A stretch of 17,265 nt of DNA from Bacteroidales bacterium (GCA_900769035.1 CAAGFD010000226.1:1-17265); one strand, 5' to 3'; counted from the stretch's first letter, positions 1 to 7,604 are shown. Notes: generated by a model from the sequence alone, not told the origin. Program-made: numbers and translations.

Positions 1-1
1 A

Positions 2-1813
2 TTAGGCTTACGACAAGAATTAATAGATGCTGTTTCTAATTTAGGATTTGAGAATCCTATGCCCGTGCAAGAGAAAGTAATACCTTTTATGCTTTCGAAT
101 GACAGAGATTTGGTTGCACTGGCGCAAACAGGAACAGGAAAAACTGCCGCTTTTGGTTTGCCTATATTAAATATGATAACCTCGGAAAATAAAATACAAT
201 CTCTTATTCTTGCACCTACTCGAGAATTATGTATTCAGATTTCCAACGACTTAAAGAATTATTCATCACTGCTTAAGAATATCAAAATAGTACCTGTATA
301 CGGCGGAGAGAATATAGTATCACAATTTAAGCAACTTGACGTACAGCCCCAAGTATTGGTAGCTACTCCCGGTCGTCTTATCGATTTGATAAACAGAGAA
401 AAAGTAAAATTAAATGAAGTAAAATATCTTGTTTTAGACGAAGCGGACGAGATGCTGAATATGGGCTTCCAAGAAGATTTAGAAACGATATTGCAATTCG
501 TGCCATCCACTCGTCGTACATTGCTGTTTTCTGCCACTATGCCGGAGGCAATAGCAAAAATTGCACAGCAGTATATGCATGATGCAGAGGAGATTGCAGT
601 AGGTACACGTAATGCAGGTGCCGATAATGTAGAGCATGTATACTATATGGTGCAAGCTGCAAACAGATATTTGGCTTTAAAGCGTATAGTAGATATGAAT
701 CCCGATATCTATGGTATAGTATTCTGTCGTACTCGTCAGGAAACCAAGGAAGTAGCAGAAAAATTGATGAAAGATGGCTATAACGTAGATGCCTTGCATG
801 GTGATTTAAGCCAAGCGCAACGAGATACCGTGATGAATAAGTTCCGCATAAAAAATATTCAGGTGCTTGTAGCCACTGATGTTGCAGCTCGCGGACTCGA
901 TGTAAGCAATCTTACTCACGTTATAAACTATAATTTACCCGACGATGTAGAAGTATATACCCATCGTTCCGGAAGAACGGGGCGTGCCGGTAAAAAGGGA
1001 GTCTCTTGTGTAATTATCCATTCTCGAGAGAGAAATAAACTGCGTGATATAGAAAAGATTATAAAAAAAGAGTTCGTCCGCAAAATGGTACCAACAGGTA
1101 TGGACGTATGTAAAAGGCAACTCTTTCATCTAATCGACAAGATGGAGAATGTGCAGGTTAATAACGAAGAGATAGATGTGTTTATGCCACAAATCTCAGC
1201 GAAGTTATCTTATTTATCAAAAGAAGAGATTATTTCGCGCTTTGTTTCACTGGAATTTAACCGTTTTGTAGAGTATTATAAGGATTCGGAAGATATAAAT
1301 ATCGACCTTAAAACGGAGAAAAAAGAGAAGAAGAAAAAAGGTAAAAAGGTAAGACTCAAAATATTATACGGTTTTAAGCAGAATGCTACACCACGCTCTG
1401 TACTTGGAGTTATCAATGAAGTAACTCAAGACAAGAGTATAATGATAGGTGATATTGAGATAACCAATAAATTTACCTTCTTCGATGTGTTTGAAGATCA
1501 GGCGGATGCCGTGATTCAAGCCTTCCAAAATGAGGCTGGAAATTATAAAATAGCCATTGCGGAAAAATCAGGTAATAAGAAGTCCAATTCCGAGAATTCC
1601 GGAACATCTCGAGGTAAATATTACAACGATAGAGATAATTATCGAGATAGGGATAAGGACAGAGAACGTAGCAGAAGAGGAAAAGATAAAGCGGATAAAA
1701 GCGATAAAAAAGAGCGAAAATTCGACCGTAAAGAATCGAAATCTCGCACTTTCAACAATTATTTAGACGAGTTTATTGATTTTGAAAAACCATGGAGAAA
1801 AAACCGCAGATAA
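2..1813 (+). CDS. DEAD-box ATP-dependent RNA helicase, 5' truncated
   Basis: ATP-driven RNA unwinding enzyme of the DeaD/CsdA type, expected in the cytoplasm in ribosome assembly or cold adaptation. The open frame runs in from the window edge. The first ATG (59) lies inside the Q motif (GFENPMPVQ), so it is not the start, and probably only a few residues are missing. Counting from the first visible codon: Walker A AQTGTGKT 41-48, PTREL 72-76, TPGR 122-125, DEAD 146-149, SAT 177-179, ATDVAARGLD 291-300 and HRSGRTGR 321-328. A DbpA-like RNA-binding fold follows at about 448-514, then a long basic tail rich in Arg, Lys and Asp that probably binds RNA. All helicase motifs are intact. It converges on the next minus-strand gene with a 2-base gap, and I see no terminator between them. 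Confidence 0.95.
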   Translation, partial: LGLRQELIDAVSNLGFENPMPVQEKVIPFMLSNDRDLVALAQTGTGKTAAFGLPILNMITSENKIQSLILAPTRELCIQISNDLKNYSSLLKNIKIVPVYGGENIVSQFKQLDVQPQVLVATPGRLIDLINREKVKLNEVKYLVLDEADEMLNMGFQEDLETILQFVPSTRRTLLFSATMPEAIAKIAQQYMHDAEEIAVGTRNAGADNVEHVYYMVQAANRYLALKRIVDMNPDIYGIVFCRTRQETKEVAEKLMKDGYNVDALHGDLSQAQRDTVMNKFRIKNIQVLVATDVAARGLDVSNLTHVINYNLPDDVEVYTHRSGRTGRAGKKGVSCVIIHSRERNKLRDIEKIIKKEFVRKMVPTGMDVCKRQLFHLIDKMENVQVNNEEIDVFMPQISAKLSYLSKEEIISRFVSLEFNRFVEYYKDSEDINIDLKTEKKEKKKKGKKVRLKILYGFKQNATPRSVLGVINEVTQDKSIMIGDIEITNKFTFFDVFEDQADAVIQAFQNEAGNYKIAIAEKSGNKKSNSENSGTSRGKYYNDRDNYRDRDKDRERSRRGKDKADKSDKKERKFDRKESKSRTFNNYLDEFIDFEKPWRKNRR

Positions 1814-1815
1814 AA

Positions 1816-1995
1816 TTATTTACAGCTCTCTGTAATCTCTTTTAAGCAGTTGGCACAGAGGCAATCGTCATAATTATCTGCAATAAATTTCCGAGCATTT
1901 GGTGTAAGTAACACACTTGCGCATTGACATTCGGCAATGTTTTCATGGTTGCAGAAAAATTTTCTGCCACATCGCGGACATACTTTTTCTTTCAT
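1816..1995 (-). CDS. small cysteine-rich CWC-type protein
   Basis: A 59-residue protein with eight cysteines: C6 and C9 (CPRC), C15, C23 and C25 (CQC), C45, C47 and C50 (CLCANC), plus C58. The pattern matches the Cys-rich CWC family, small cytoplasmic proteins presumed to bind zinc, of unknown function. An ATG at 2037 is in frame, but it would place the start inside a strong hairpin (2014-2046). The ATG at 1995 begins directly with MKEKVCPRC, so I chose it. The gene lies downstream of the 90-residue hypothetical gene on the same strand and may be read by leakage through that hairpin. The family assignment rests on cysteine spacing only. Confidence 0.75.
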   Translation of the reverse strand: MKEKVCPRCGRKFFCNHENIAECQCASVLLTPNARKFIADNYDDCLCANCLKEITESCK

Positions 1996-2013
1996 AACAT
2001 GATAAATAATAAA

Positions 2014-2046
2014 ATACTCCCAATGCCGGCGTGGCATCGGGAGTAT
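2014..2046 (-). terminator. strong hairpin terminator, possibly bidirectional
   Basis: ATACTCCC (2014-2021) pairs perfectly with GGGAGTAT (2039-2046), and ATGCC pairs with GGCAT inside it across one A/C mismatch, leaving loop GGCGT. On the minus strand it follows the stop of the 90-residue gene within 6 bases, and the T-rich run TTTTATTATT comes after it. On the + strand a TTTTTT run (2048-2053) follows, so it could also stop + strand transcripts reading through from the helicase. Confidence 0.8.
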
Positions 2047-2051
2047 ATTTT

Positions 2052-2324
2052 TTATTCTAATTCTTTAATAATTCTATCTACTTCGGTTTGGAACTGACCG
2101 ATGATAGTGTTGTAATATTTCTTAATCTCTTTTGGATTATCAGTTCCTTCTGGATTGTTGATTTTCAGCATTATATCACGATAAGCTGTCACAGTATCGT
2201 TGATGATTGAATCCATTTTAGTGTCGGAAAAATCCTCTATAATACTGTTGAGAACTATTGCCTCTTGAATAATAGAAGTGGCAACATAATACACGCATTT
2301 TTTTAATTTTCTACGACTTGCCAT
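2052..2324 (-). CDS. conserved-looking hypothetical protein, 90 aa
   Basis: I do not recognise a named family. The protein starts with a basic stretch (MASRRKLKKC), then reads as amphipathic helices throughout, ending in an acidic/basic helix (VDRIIKELE). No signal peptide, membrane segment or catalytic motif is evident. A small helical cytoplasmic or nucleoid-associated protein would fit, but that is a guess. Support for a real gene: a good promoter match 40-70 bases upstream (2365-2394), a hairpin terminator directly after the stop, and an ATG start with an A-rich upstream region. It is on the same strand as the endonuclease-family gene upstream but has its own promoter. Confidence 0.75.
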   Translation of the reverse strand: MASRRKLKKCVYYVATSIIQEAIVLNSIIEDFSDTKMDSIINDTVTAYRDIMLKINNPEGTDNPKEIKKYYNTIIGQFQTEVDRIIKELE

Positions 2325-2364
2325 AGTTGAATAAATTTAAGTGATTAGTAATAGAAAGATAACG

Positions 2365-2394
2365 CAAAGATACGTAAATTATTTCGTATTGCAA
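2365..2394 (-). promoter_or_regulatory. Bacteroidetes-type promoter for the 90-aa gene
   Basis: Read on the minus strand: TTG (in TTGCAA, 2394-2389), a 19-base gap, then TATCTTTG (2372-2365), matching the -33 TTTG / -7 TAnnTTTG pattern of Bacteroidetes. The start codon of the 90-residue gene is about 40 bases downstream. Confidence 0.6.
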
Positions 2395-3429
2395 CTATTC
2401 TTCTACAATAATTGTTTCATTAAAATCTATATAAATAGGGTAGTGATCGCTAGTGCCGCCGATGTATGTTGGTCCGGCATAAGTACGTTTCGGAATGTTG
2501 AAGTTCATTTTTTTGTTCCATTTACCGAGCCAAGTAGGGTTAAAAATCTTAGCGTGTTTGCCGAATTTGATTTTTAAGTTACCATTCATCAGAGCACCGC
2601 TAACAATTATCTGGTCGAGGCAGTCCCACACCCCTTTATGGAAATAAGTACCCTCGTCTTTATCCTCATACATATATCCGTCCCAACACAAGTTGTATAG
2701 CGAACCGTTCTCGTATTTCTGTTGATTAAAAGGTTTCGCACCAAGTATCGTAGCAGGAGAAAAATCGGACGGGTTGTCATTAAAATCGCCCATAATGATG
2801 ATGCCGGAAGCCGGGTTTTCAAGAAGAATATTATCCACTTGCTCTTTTAGAATTGTAGCAGCAGTAACACGGTTAGATATAGTAGCAAATTCACCTTCGC
2901 GGCGAGAAGGAAAATGCACTTGGAAAACATGAAGTGTATCTCCAAGATAATCAGTACCTTTAACGTATAGTATATCACGACTAAAACTGCCGTCATCGAG
3001 CATTACATGTATCGGTTCGGAATGTATTGGTGTGAATAAGTTTGTATTGTATAGTAGGGCTACATCGATACCCCTATTGTCCGGACCCTCAAAATGCACG
3101 TATTTGTAATTCAGATTCGAGTAAGGCGGATATTGAGTCATGTCATTTAGCACATTATCATTTTCAATTTCGCACAGACCAACGAGCATCGGAGGCTCCC
3201 AACCACCGATATTTGTAATTGTTTTCATCACATCACGAATTTTATGGTAGTACCTTGTGTTGGTCCATTTCTTCTTTGAAGTAGGCAGAAATTCGTAATC
3301 ATCTTTTCCTTCATCGTGTTGAGTATCAAACAGATTCTCAACGTTGTAAGTCATAATCTTCATGTTTTGAGCAATTATGTTTATGTTACAGAGACAGAGC
3401 AATATAATAAGCAACTGAATTTTTTTCAT
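2395..3429 (-). CDS. secreted endonuclease/exonuclease/phosphatase family protein
   Basis: A 344-residue member of the metal-dependent EEP superfamily (DNase I-like, sphingomyelinase-like and inositol phosphatase-like enzymes). The substrate cannot be told from sequence. The N-terminus MKKIQLLIILLCLCNINIIA looks like a signal peptide, so export to the periplasm or outside is likely. The superfamily signatures appear in order: TYNVEN 27-32 (metal-site Asn), CEIEND 86-91 (metal-site Glu), IDVALLYN 121-128, HFPSRREGE 172-180, GDFNDNPSD 214-222 (Asp/Asn pair) and SDHYP 327-331 (catalytic Asp-His). All are intact. The start ATG lies just after a promoter with perfect boxes. Proteins of this form are common in Bacteroidales and often annotated as endonuclease or nuclease. 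Confidence 0.88.
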   Translation of the reverse strand: MKKIQLLIILLCLCNINIIAQNMKIMTYNVENLFDTQHDEGKDDYEFLPTSKKKWTNTRYYHKIRDVMKTITNIGGWEPPMLVGLCEIENDNVLNDMTQYPPYSNLNYKYVHFEGPDNRGIDVALLYNTNLFTPIHSEPIHVMLDDGSFSRDILYVKGTDYLGDTLHVFQVHFPSRREGEFATISNRVTAATILKEQVDNILLENPASGIIIMGDFNDNPSDFSPATILGAKPFNQQKYENGSLYNLCWDGYMYEDKDEGTYFHKGVWDCLDQIIVSGALMNGNLKIKFGKHAKIFNPTWLGKWNKKMNFNIPKRTYAGPTYIGGTSDHYPIYIDFNETIIVEE

Positions 3430-3448
3430 AGGGTATTTAATTGTACAA

Positions 3449-3479
3449 CAAAAATATAAATAATATCTTGATAAGCAAA
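3449..3479 (-). promoter_or_regulatory. Bacteroidetes-type promoter for the EEP-family gene
   Basis: On the minus strand TTTG (3479-3476), exactly 19 bases, then TATTTTTG (3456-3449), a full match to -33 TTTG and -7 TAnnTTTG. Transcription would begin about 10-15 bases before the ATG at 3429, so the leader is short. Confidence 0.7.
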
Positions 3480-3520
3480 AAAAATAAGGAAGAAAATTAT
3501 CAGCATATATAATTATTTAG

Positions 3521-3528
3521 TAACTTTG
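3521..3528 (+). promoter_or_regulatory. -7 promoter box for the nucleotidyltransferase gene
   Basis: TAACTTTG matches TAnnTTTG exactly. The -33 region 19-20 bases upstream (TTATC) is a poor match. The box overlaps an in-frame TTG at 3526, which argues that this TTG is not a start and supports the ATG at 3553. Confidence 0.55.
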
Positions 3529-3552
3529 CGGATAGAAAAAATAACAGTAAAG

Positions 3553-4452
3553 ATGAAACCAACACTATTTATTTTAGCAGCGGGCATGGGAAGCCGTTAT
3601 GGCGGATTAAAACAACTCGATACATTAGGCCCGAATGGAGAAACTATAATGGATTACTCTGTGTATGATGCAATTCGTGCGGGATTTGGAAAAATTGTAT
3701 TTGTTATTCGTAAAGATTTTGAAGATGATTTTCGCAGAATAGTATTAAGTAAGTATCAAAATCATATACCGGTGGATGTATGTTTTCAATCGGTAGACAA
3801 ATTACCCGAAGGCTTTGTTTGTCCCGCTGGAAGAACAAAACCATGGGGTACGAACCATGCCGTATTGATGGGCAAAGAGTTGATAAATGAGCCGTTTGCT
3901 GTGATAAATGCCGATGATTTTTATGGGAGAAACAGTTTTGAAGTACTTGCTAAAGAGCTTGTGCGTATGGAGAATACCGTTAATTCTTACTGTATGGTAG
4001 GGTATTATGTTGGCAACACACTAAGTGAGAGCGGTACCGTTAGTCGCGGAGTATGCTCGCAAGACTCTTCCGGCTATTTGACCACGGTAGTGGAGCATAC
4101 GTCTATACGCAGAAATAACGGAGTTATTACCAATACAGAGAATGGGGTAGAGAAGGTTCTTGGCGAAGATACTCTTGTATCTATGAATATGTGGGGCTTC
4201 ACGCCGGACTATTTCAAATATTCAGAAGAATATTTTGTAGAATTCCTCAAAGAGAAGTTGAATACGGACAAAGCTGAATTTTATATCCCTACAGTGGTGA
4301 ATAATCTGATAAATAGAGGTATAGCAAAAGTCAAAGTACTCGACACCACCTCCAAATGGTTCGGCGTCACCTACGCCGAAGACCGCACTACCGTAGTCGA
4401 CAAACTCAACACCCTCATCCAACAAGGCGAATACCCGACACCACTATTTTAA
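3553..4452 (+). CDS. nucleotidyltransferase (NTP-transferase fold)
   Basis: A 299-residue sugar-phosphate-type nucleotidyltransferase expected to join a nucleoside triphosphate to a phosphorylated sugar or alcohol in the cytoplasm; the true substrate is unknown. It opens with the nucleotide-binding signature AAGMGSRYGG (9-18) and LGPNGE (25-30), as in GlmU/RmlA-like enzymes, and has the metal-binding NADD at 119-122 with a WGTNHA segment (98-103) before it. The ATG at 3553 is chosen because the upstream TTG lies in the promoter. The last ~38 codons (from about 4336) use mostly C-ending codons, unlike the A/T-ending codons before them. The stop is followed after 22 bases by the WYL regulator, so read-through into that gene is possible. 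Confidence 0.85.
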   Translation: MKPTLFILAAGMGSRYGGLKQLDTLGPNGETIMDYSVYDAIRAGFGKIVFVIRKDFEDDFRRIVLSKYQNHIPVDVCFQSVDKLPEGFVCPAGRTKPWGTNHAVLMGKELINEPFAVINADDFYGRNSFEVLAKELVRMENTVNSYCMVGYYVGNTLSESGTVSRGVCSQDSSGYLTTVVEHTSIRRNNGVITNTENGVEKVLGEDTLVSMNMWGFTPDYFKYSEEYFVEFLKEKLNTDKAEFYIPTVVNNLINRGIAKVKVLDTTSKWFGVTYAEDRTTVVDKLNTLIQQGEYPTPLF

Positions 4453-4474
4453 TTGTATTTAAAAGGCATTTATT

Positions 4475-5557
4475 ATGTCATATAGAAAGAATATTTTTGA
4501 TGGCGATAGTTATTATGCAATATTTGTGCGTATTATCTATCGCCATTTAATTAAAAGAGAATGGATATCTTATACTGACGTAATGAAAGAAAAGTTATGT
4601 ATTTCATCTGCAGAAGAGTTAAAAATTCCATTATCTAAATGTGATCATTACGGAGAATTAAAAAAGGCATTTACGGATATCGTTAAGTTAATAACATCAA
4701 AATGTGGAGAAAATAGTATACAAATAAAGGGAAATAATCGTAATAAGAGTTTTCTTTATATAGGAGAAAACGACGATCCTTTAGCAGAATTGTATAGAGC
4801 AAAAATAATCACTGATTTCAGGCGATATAAGCAATTTTGCCAAGATTCTGCCGGCTTTATACCAATCTCATGGTTTGAATATTTTTTTAAAGACAGTCTT
4901 GATTTATTAGAAATACAAGGTATTAAAAATTCAGGTAAACTAATTTTAAATTCAAGTGTTGATAGGATATATACAAATATAGAATTATTACCATATTTGT
5001 ATGAATCAATTAAAAAACAGAGAGTATTAGTTATCGACTATAAACCATTTGAAGAAAATCAAATAACAATACATTTTCATCCTCACATAATAAAAGAATT
5101 TAACGGAAGGTGGTTTGTTTTAGGTCATGCCGAAAATCGGTATCCTGAATTGGCATTTAATATTGCTGTAGATAGAATTGTAAAAATTGAAAAAGTGGAT
5201 GAATCAGCAACTTATTATCATCCTCCCAAAGATTATTATAAAAATTATTTCAATAATATAATAGGAGTAAGTCATTACGATAAATCTAAAATAGAGAGGG
5301 TAGTTATAAGAATTTATTCTTATTATTTATTTATGTTGATGCAAACCAAACCACTTCATCATTCGCAAAAGATAATAAAATACTATAATAAAGAAAGTAA
5401 CAAAGATTATGGTGAAATAGAAATTAATGTAGAATTAAATAATGAGATGATAGGAAGAATATTACAAATGGGTGATGATATTGAAATAATAGAACCTATA
5501 TCTATAAGAAATACAATTAGAGATAGAGTTATAAATATTATGAATAGATATAAATAA
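4475..5557 (+). CDS. WYL-domain transcriptional regulator
   Basis: A 360-residue DNA-binding regulator predicted from its WYL domain. The N-terminal ~100 residues are a likely winged-helix DNA-binding region, though not typical in sequence. The WYL core lies at about 183-240: VIDYKPF (186-192), FHPHIIKE (201-208), GRWFVLGHAE (211-220, where WF replaces the usual WY) and NIAVDRI (229-235). A C-terminal WCX-like part follows (about 273-357). WYL domains are known or suspected ligand sensors, and WYL regulators control some CRISPR-Cas loci. This gene sits directly before the type III-A operon on the same strand, so control of it is a reasonable inference, not shown here. An AAAAGG precedes the ATG. 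A strong terminator begins at its stop codon. Confidence 0.82.
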   Translation: MSYRKNIFDGDSYYAIFVRIIYRHLIKREWISYTDVMKEKLCISSAEELKIPLSKCDHYGELKKAFTDIVKLITSKCGENSIQIKGNNRNKSFLYIGENDDPLAELYRAKIITDFRRYKQFCQDSAGFIPISWFEYFFKDSLDLLEIQGIKNSGKLILNSSVDRIYTNIELLPYLYESIKKQRVLVIDYKPFEENQITIHFHPHIIKEFNGRWFVLGHAENRYPELAFNIAVDRIVKIEKVDESATYYHPPKDYYKNYFNNIIGVSHYDKSKIERVVIRIYSYYLFMLMQTKPLHHSQKIIKYYNKESNKDYGEIEINVELNNEMIGRILQMGDDIEIIEPISIRNTIRDRVINIMNRYK

Positions 5558-5583
5558 TGGTACCAAGTATGTTGGTACCATTA
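5555..5583 (+). terminator. terminator of the WYL regulator gene
   Basis: TAATGGTACCAA (5555-5566) pairs perfectly over 12 bp with TTGGTACCATTA (5572-5583) around loop GTATG. A T-rich stretch (TTATTTAATG) follows. The stem overlaps the stop codon of the WYL gene, so the regulator and the cas genes are probably separate transcription units. Confidence 0.75.
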
Positions 5584-5622
5584 TTATTTAATGATGATAA
5601 TAGTTGTTTCATATAATATTTT

Positions 5623-5630
5623 TATCTTTG
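5623..5630 (+). promoter_or_regulatory. promoter-like -7 box left of the IS
   Basis: TATCTTTG matches TAnnTTTG exactly. Upstream, TTG at 5604-5606 is only 16 bases away rather than 19, so the -33 match is weak. Transcription from it would begin near 5636, where the insertion sequence entered. It may be an ancestral cas operon promoter now cut off by the IS. Confidence 0.4.
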
Positions 5631-5636
5631 CATAAC

Positions 5637-5642
5637 ATAAAT
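5637..5642 (+). repeat. target-site duplication, left copy (ATAAAT)
   Basis: ATAAAT directly abuts the left IS end and is repeated exactly at 7490-7495. An exact duplication means the element inserted here as a unit and has probably not rearranged since. Confidence 0.8.
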
Positions 5643-5661
5643 GAGTCCACTTTAAAAAGTG
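5643..5661 (+). repeat. left terminal inverted repeat of the IS
   Basis: GAGTCCACTTTAAAAAGTG matches the reverse complement of the right end at 18 of 19 positions (third base G here, C there). The left end is itself palindromic (CCACTTT...AAAGTGG, 5647-5662), so each IS end could fold into a hairpin. Confidence 0.88.
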
Positions 5662-5701
5662 GTTTCGTTTAAAAGTTTAACACACATTCGTTCTTTGACA
5701 T

Positions 5702-5732
5702 TTTGTAGTCTGGAGATTTTTTCGTAACTTTG
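5702..5732 (+). promoter_or_regulatory. transposase promoter inside the IS
   Basis: TTTG (5702-5705), exactly 19 bases, then TAACTTTG (5725-5732): a perfect Bacteroidetes -33/-7 pair. It lies 25 bases before the transposase ATG at 5758, and shows that the element is adapted to Bacteroidetes hosts. Confidence 0.7.
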
Positions 5733-5757
5733 AAGTCTCAAATAACAATATAAGAAT

Positions 5758-7311
5758 ATGTTTAAAAAGAGTCCAAAGACAAAGCAATTCAACTTGTTCA
5801 GTTCTCCTTCAGGACTGATGTGCGAGCGAGAAAGTCGTATGTACGACGATGAGTCAGCTTGGCACAACAAGTTCTACAAGGAAGTAACCTCCAAGGTTGA
5901 CGAAGACATTTTCAAACCGCTCTATACAACAGAGCGAGAGGATAATCGTGTCGGTCGTCCAAATGCTTCCATCCGCATTCTTGTCTCAATGATGATACTC
6001 AAAGAGGGATGTGGTTGCAGTGATGAGCAGTTGTATGAGCAATGCCGATTCAATCTGCTTTATCGCCGTGCCCTTGGCATGGTAACTCTTGACGAACAAT
6101 GTCCAGCCATAGATTCTTATTATGGATTCCGCCGTAAGATCTGCGAGTATGAGGAGAAAAACGGCATGAACCTTTTTGACAAATGCTTCAAGTAAATCAC
6201 CAAGGCTCAAGCCGTCGAGTATCGCATCTCTGGCAAGGCTATCCGTATGGACAGCAAGCTCATTTCCAGCAATGTCGCTTGGTACTCTCGTTATGAGATT
6301 ATCCATGCGACTTTTGTCAAATGCGTGTCTGAGGAGTCGTTGAGTCGCATTGATGACCAACTCGTTCGTCAGCAGGCATTGGATTTCTTCCAAGAGGATG
6401 CCGCTAAGACCGTTTACCGTACTGACAGCGAGACCATGGGCAAACGACTTCTTTCATTGGGTATCGTGATAGACTATCTTCTGACTCATAACATAATAGG
6501 TGATGACACTCTTCTGGGTCGTGTGTTCTCTGAGCAATACGACAAGTCCGAGAAAGGCATCGTCTCTGTTCGAGACAAGAAGAAAGTCTGCGCCAAGAGC
6601 CTTCAGAACCCACATGACCCAGATGCCGAGTATCGTGGAAAGAACGGGAAGAAGGTGAAGGGTTACAGCACCAATATCACAGAAACCACGGATGAGCCAG
6701 GCAAGCCGAGCCTTATCACTGACGTTAAGGTCAAGGGAGCTTCCGCCGCAGACAATGGCTTTGTCCAAGATGCCATAGACTCCACGAAGGACGTTACTGG
6801 CAATGATGTGCAAACGGTCTATACCGATGGAGCATATCAAAGCAAAGAGAATCGCAAGTTCGCAGAGGACAATGGCATTGAGTTCATCGCCAATGGCATA
6901 CAAGGCAAGCCTTCTCGATTTGACTTAGACATGACGGACGAGCATACCTTGCAAGTCGCCGACAAGACAACGGCAGAAGTCCAAACGGCAATACCTGTCA
7001 AAGAGGGACGATGGAAGATACCTGTTGAGAGTCCAAATGGAAAGAAGACTTGGAGGTACTTCTCCAAAGAGCAAGTGGACAAGGCTGAGGTTCGCAAAAA
7101 AGTTGAATCCATCCCTTTCGAGGAAAGGAAGAAACGCAACAATGTCGAGGCAACCGTGTTCCAATATTGCTTCCATACGAGAAACAACAAGACCAGATAC
7201 CGCACAAAGATAAAGCATACTTTGCAAGCCATCGCAAGGTGTGCTTGGATCAACATGCGCCGACTTTTCTTGTTTGACCTCGAAATGGGTCTCCAGATGG
7301 CAACAAAATAG
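5758..7311 (+). pseudogene. IS1182-family transposase, interrupted by an in-frame stop
   Basis: A DDE transposase of 517 coding positions if the internal stop is read through. The N-terminal part (residues 1-145) has the DUF772-like segment with GRPNASIRILVSMMILK and the YEQCRFNLLYRRALG motif. A TAA at 6193-6195 then interrupts the frame after LFDKCFK. The same frame continues at once with ITKAQAVEYRISGK and carries the whole catalytic core: DSKLISSN (first Asp), VYTDGAYQS (second Asp) and NVEATVFQY (Glu). No frameshift is needed. A CAA (Gln) to TAA change would explain it, as Gln fits the context. An internal ATG at 6247 could only give a protein lacking the N-terminal domain. Most likely a recent nonsense mutation; a sequencing error is possible, and deliberate read-through is less likely. 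Confidence 0.85.
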
Positions 7312-7326
7312 TTCAAAGACCGAATC

Positions 7327-7341
7327 GCCCCACTTTGGGGC
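7327..7341 (+). terminator. short GC-rich hairpin after the transposase
   Basis: GCCCCA (7327-7332) pairs with TGGGGC (7336-7341) across a three-base loop, 15 bases after the transposase stop. Only a broken T-rich stretch (TATATTTA) follows, so the terminator call is weak. Confidence 0.35.
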
Positions 7342-7470
7342 TATATTTAGGCTACAGGAGGCATTTTGACGCTGTACAAACAACTCGTTTGCCAACTGGT
7401 CGCCAGAGTTAGTTAACGCCAAGGATTGTGCAAAAACTCTCCAAGGCACATGTTTAATTCAAATTTAACT

Positions 7471-7489
7471 CACTTTTTAAAGTGGAGTC
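7471..7489 (-). repeat. right terminal inverted repeat of the IS
   Basis: Read on the minus strand this end is GACTCCACTTTAAAAAGTG, an inverted copy of the left end with one mismatch. It marks the right boundary of the element, followed at once by the second ATAAAT. The bases between 7342 and 7470 are non-coding IS sequence in which I see nothing else. Confidence 0.88.
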
Positions 7490-7495
7490 ATAAAT
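7490..7495 (+). repeat. target-site duplication, right copy (ATAAAT)
   Basis: Exact repeat of the six bases at 5637-5642, directly after the right IS end. Confidence 0.8.
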
Positions 7496-7512
7496 AATAA
7501 TATCTGAATTAT

Positions 7513-7543
7513 TTTTTAGTTACAAATAATTTGTGTAAATTTG
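7513..7543 (+). promoter_or_regulatory. candidate promoter of the cas operon
   Basis: TTTT (7513-7516), 19 bases, then TAAATTTG (7536-7543), an exact -7 match with a one-mismatch -33. It lies about 60 bases before the cas6 ATG and between the IS and the operon, so the operon could still be expressed despite the insertion. Confidence 0.5.
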
Positions 7544-7604
7544 AAGGATTATAAATAATATAAATAAATTATTTTTACATAGAATAAACAAATTGATTAA
7601 TAAT

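Larger units (their letters stand above)
5643..7489 (+). mobile_element. IS1182-family insertion sequence, 1847 bp
   Basis: A complete element bounded by 19-bp terminal inverted repeats and a 6-bp direct repeat, with one transposase reading along the + strand. Family assignment comes from the transposase: a DUF772-like N-terminus and a DDE core in the order DSKLI, YTDGAYQS, VEATVFQ. Its base composition and codon use are clearly richer in G and C than the surrounding A/T-rich cas and WYL genes, so it came from another background. It lies in the leader between the WYL regulator and cas6. The single transposase gene is broken by an in-frame stop, so this copy is probably unable to move by itself. 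Confidence 0.9.

Noticed and set aside
2341..2577. Plus-strand ORF of 78 codons
   Set aside because: It lies antisense to the end of the EEP-family gene and covers that intergenic promoter. No start context or family supports it.
3526..3552. TTG start for the nucleotidyltransferase
   Set aside because: The TTG is inside the -7 promoter box TAACTTTG. The protein family begins at the ATG at 3553 (MKPTLFILAAG).
6925..7449. Minus-strand ORF of 174 codons over the transposase
   Set aside because: It is a shadow of the DDE transposase frame with no recognisable protein, no promoter, and extends into the non-coding IS end.
7496..7513. AATAAT...ATTATT inverted repeat beside the IS as a WYL operator or terminator
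   Set aside because: The stem is only six A/T pairs in very A/T-rich DNA, so chance is the simplest explanation.
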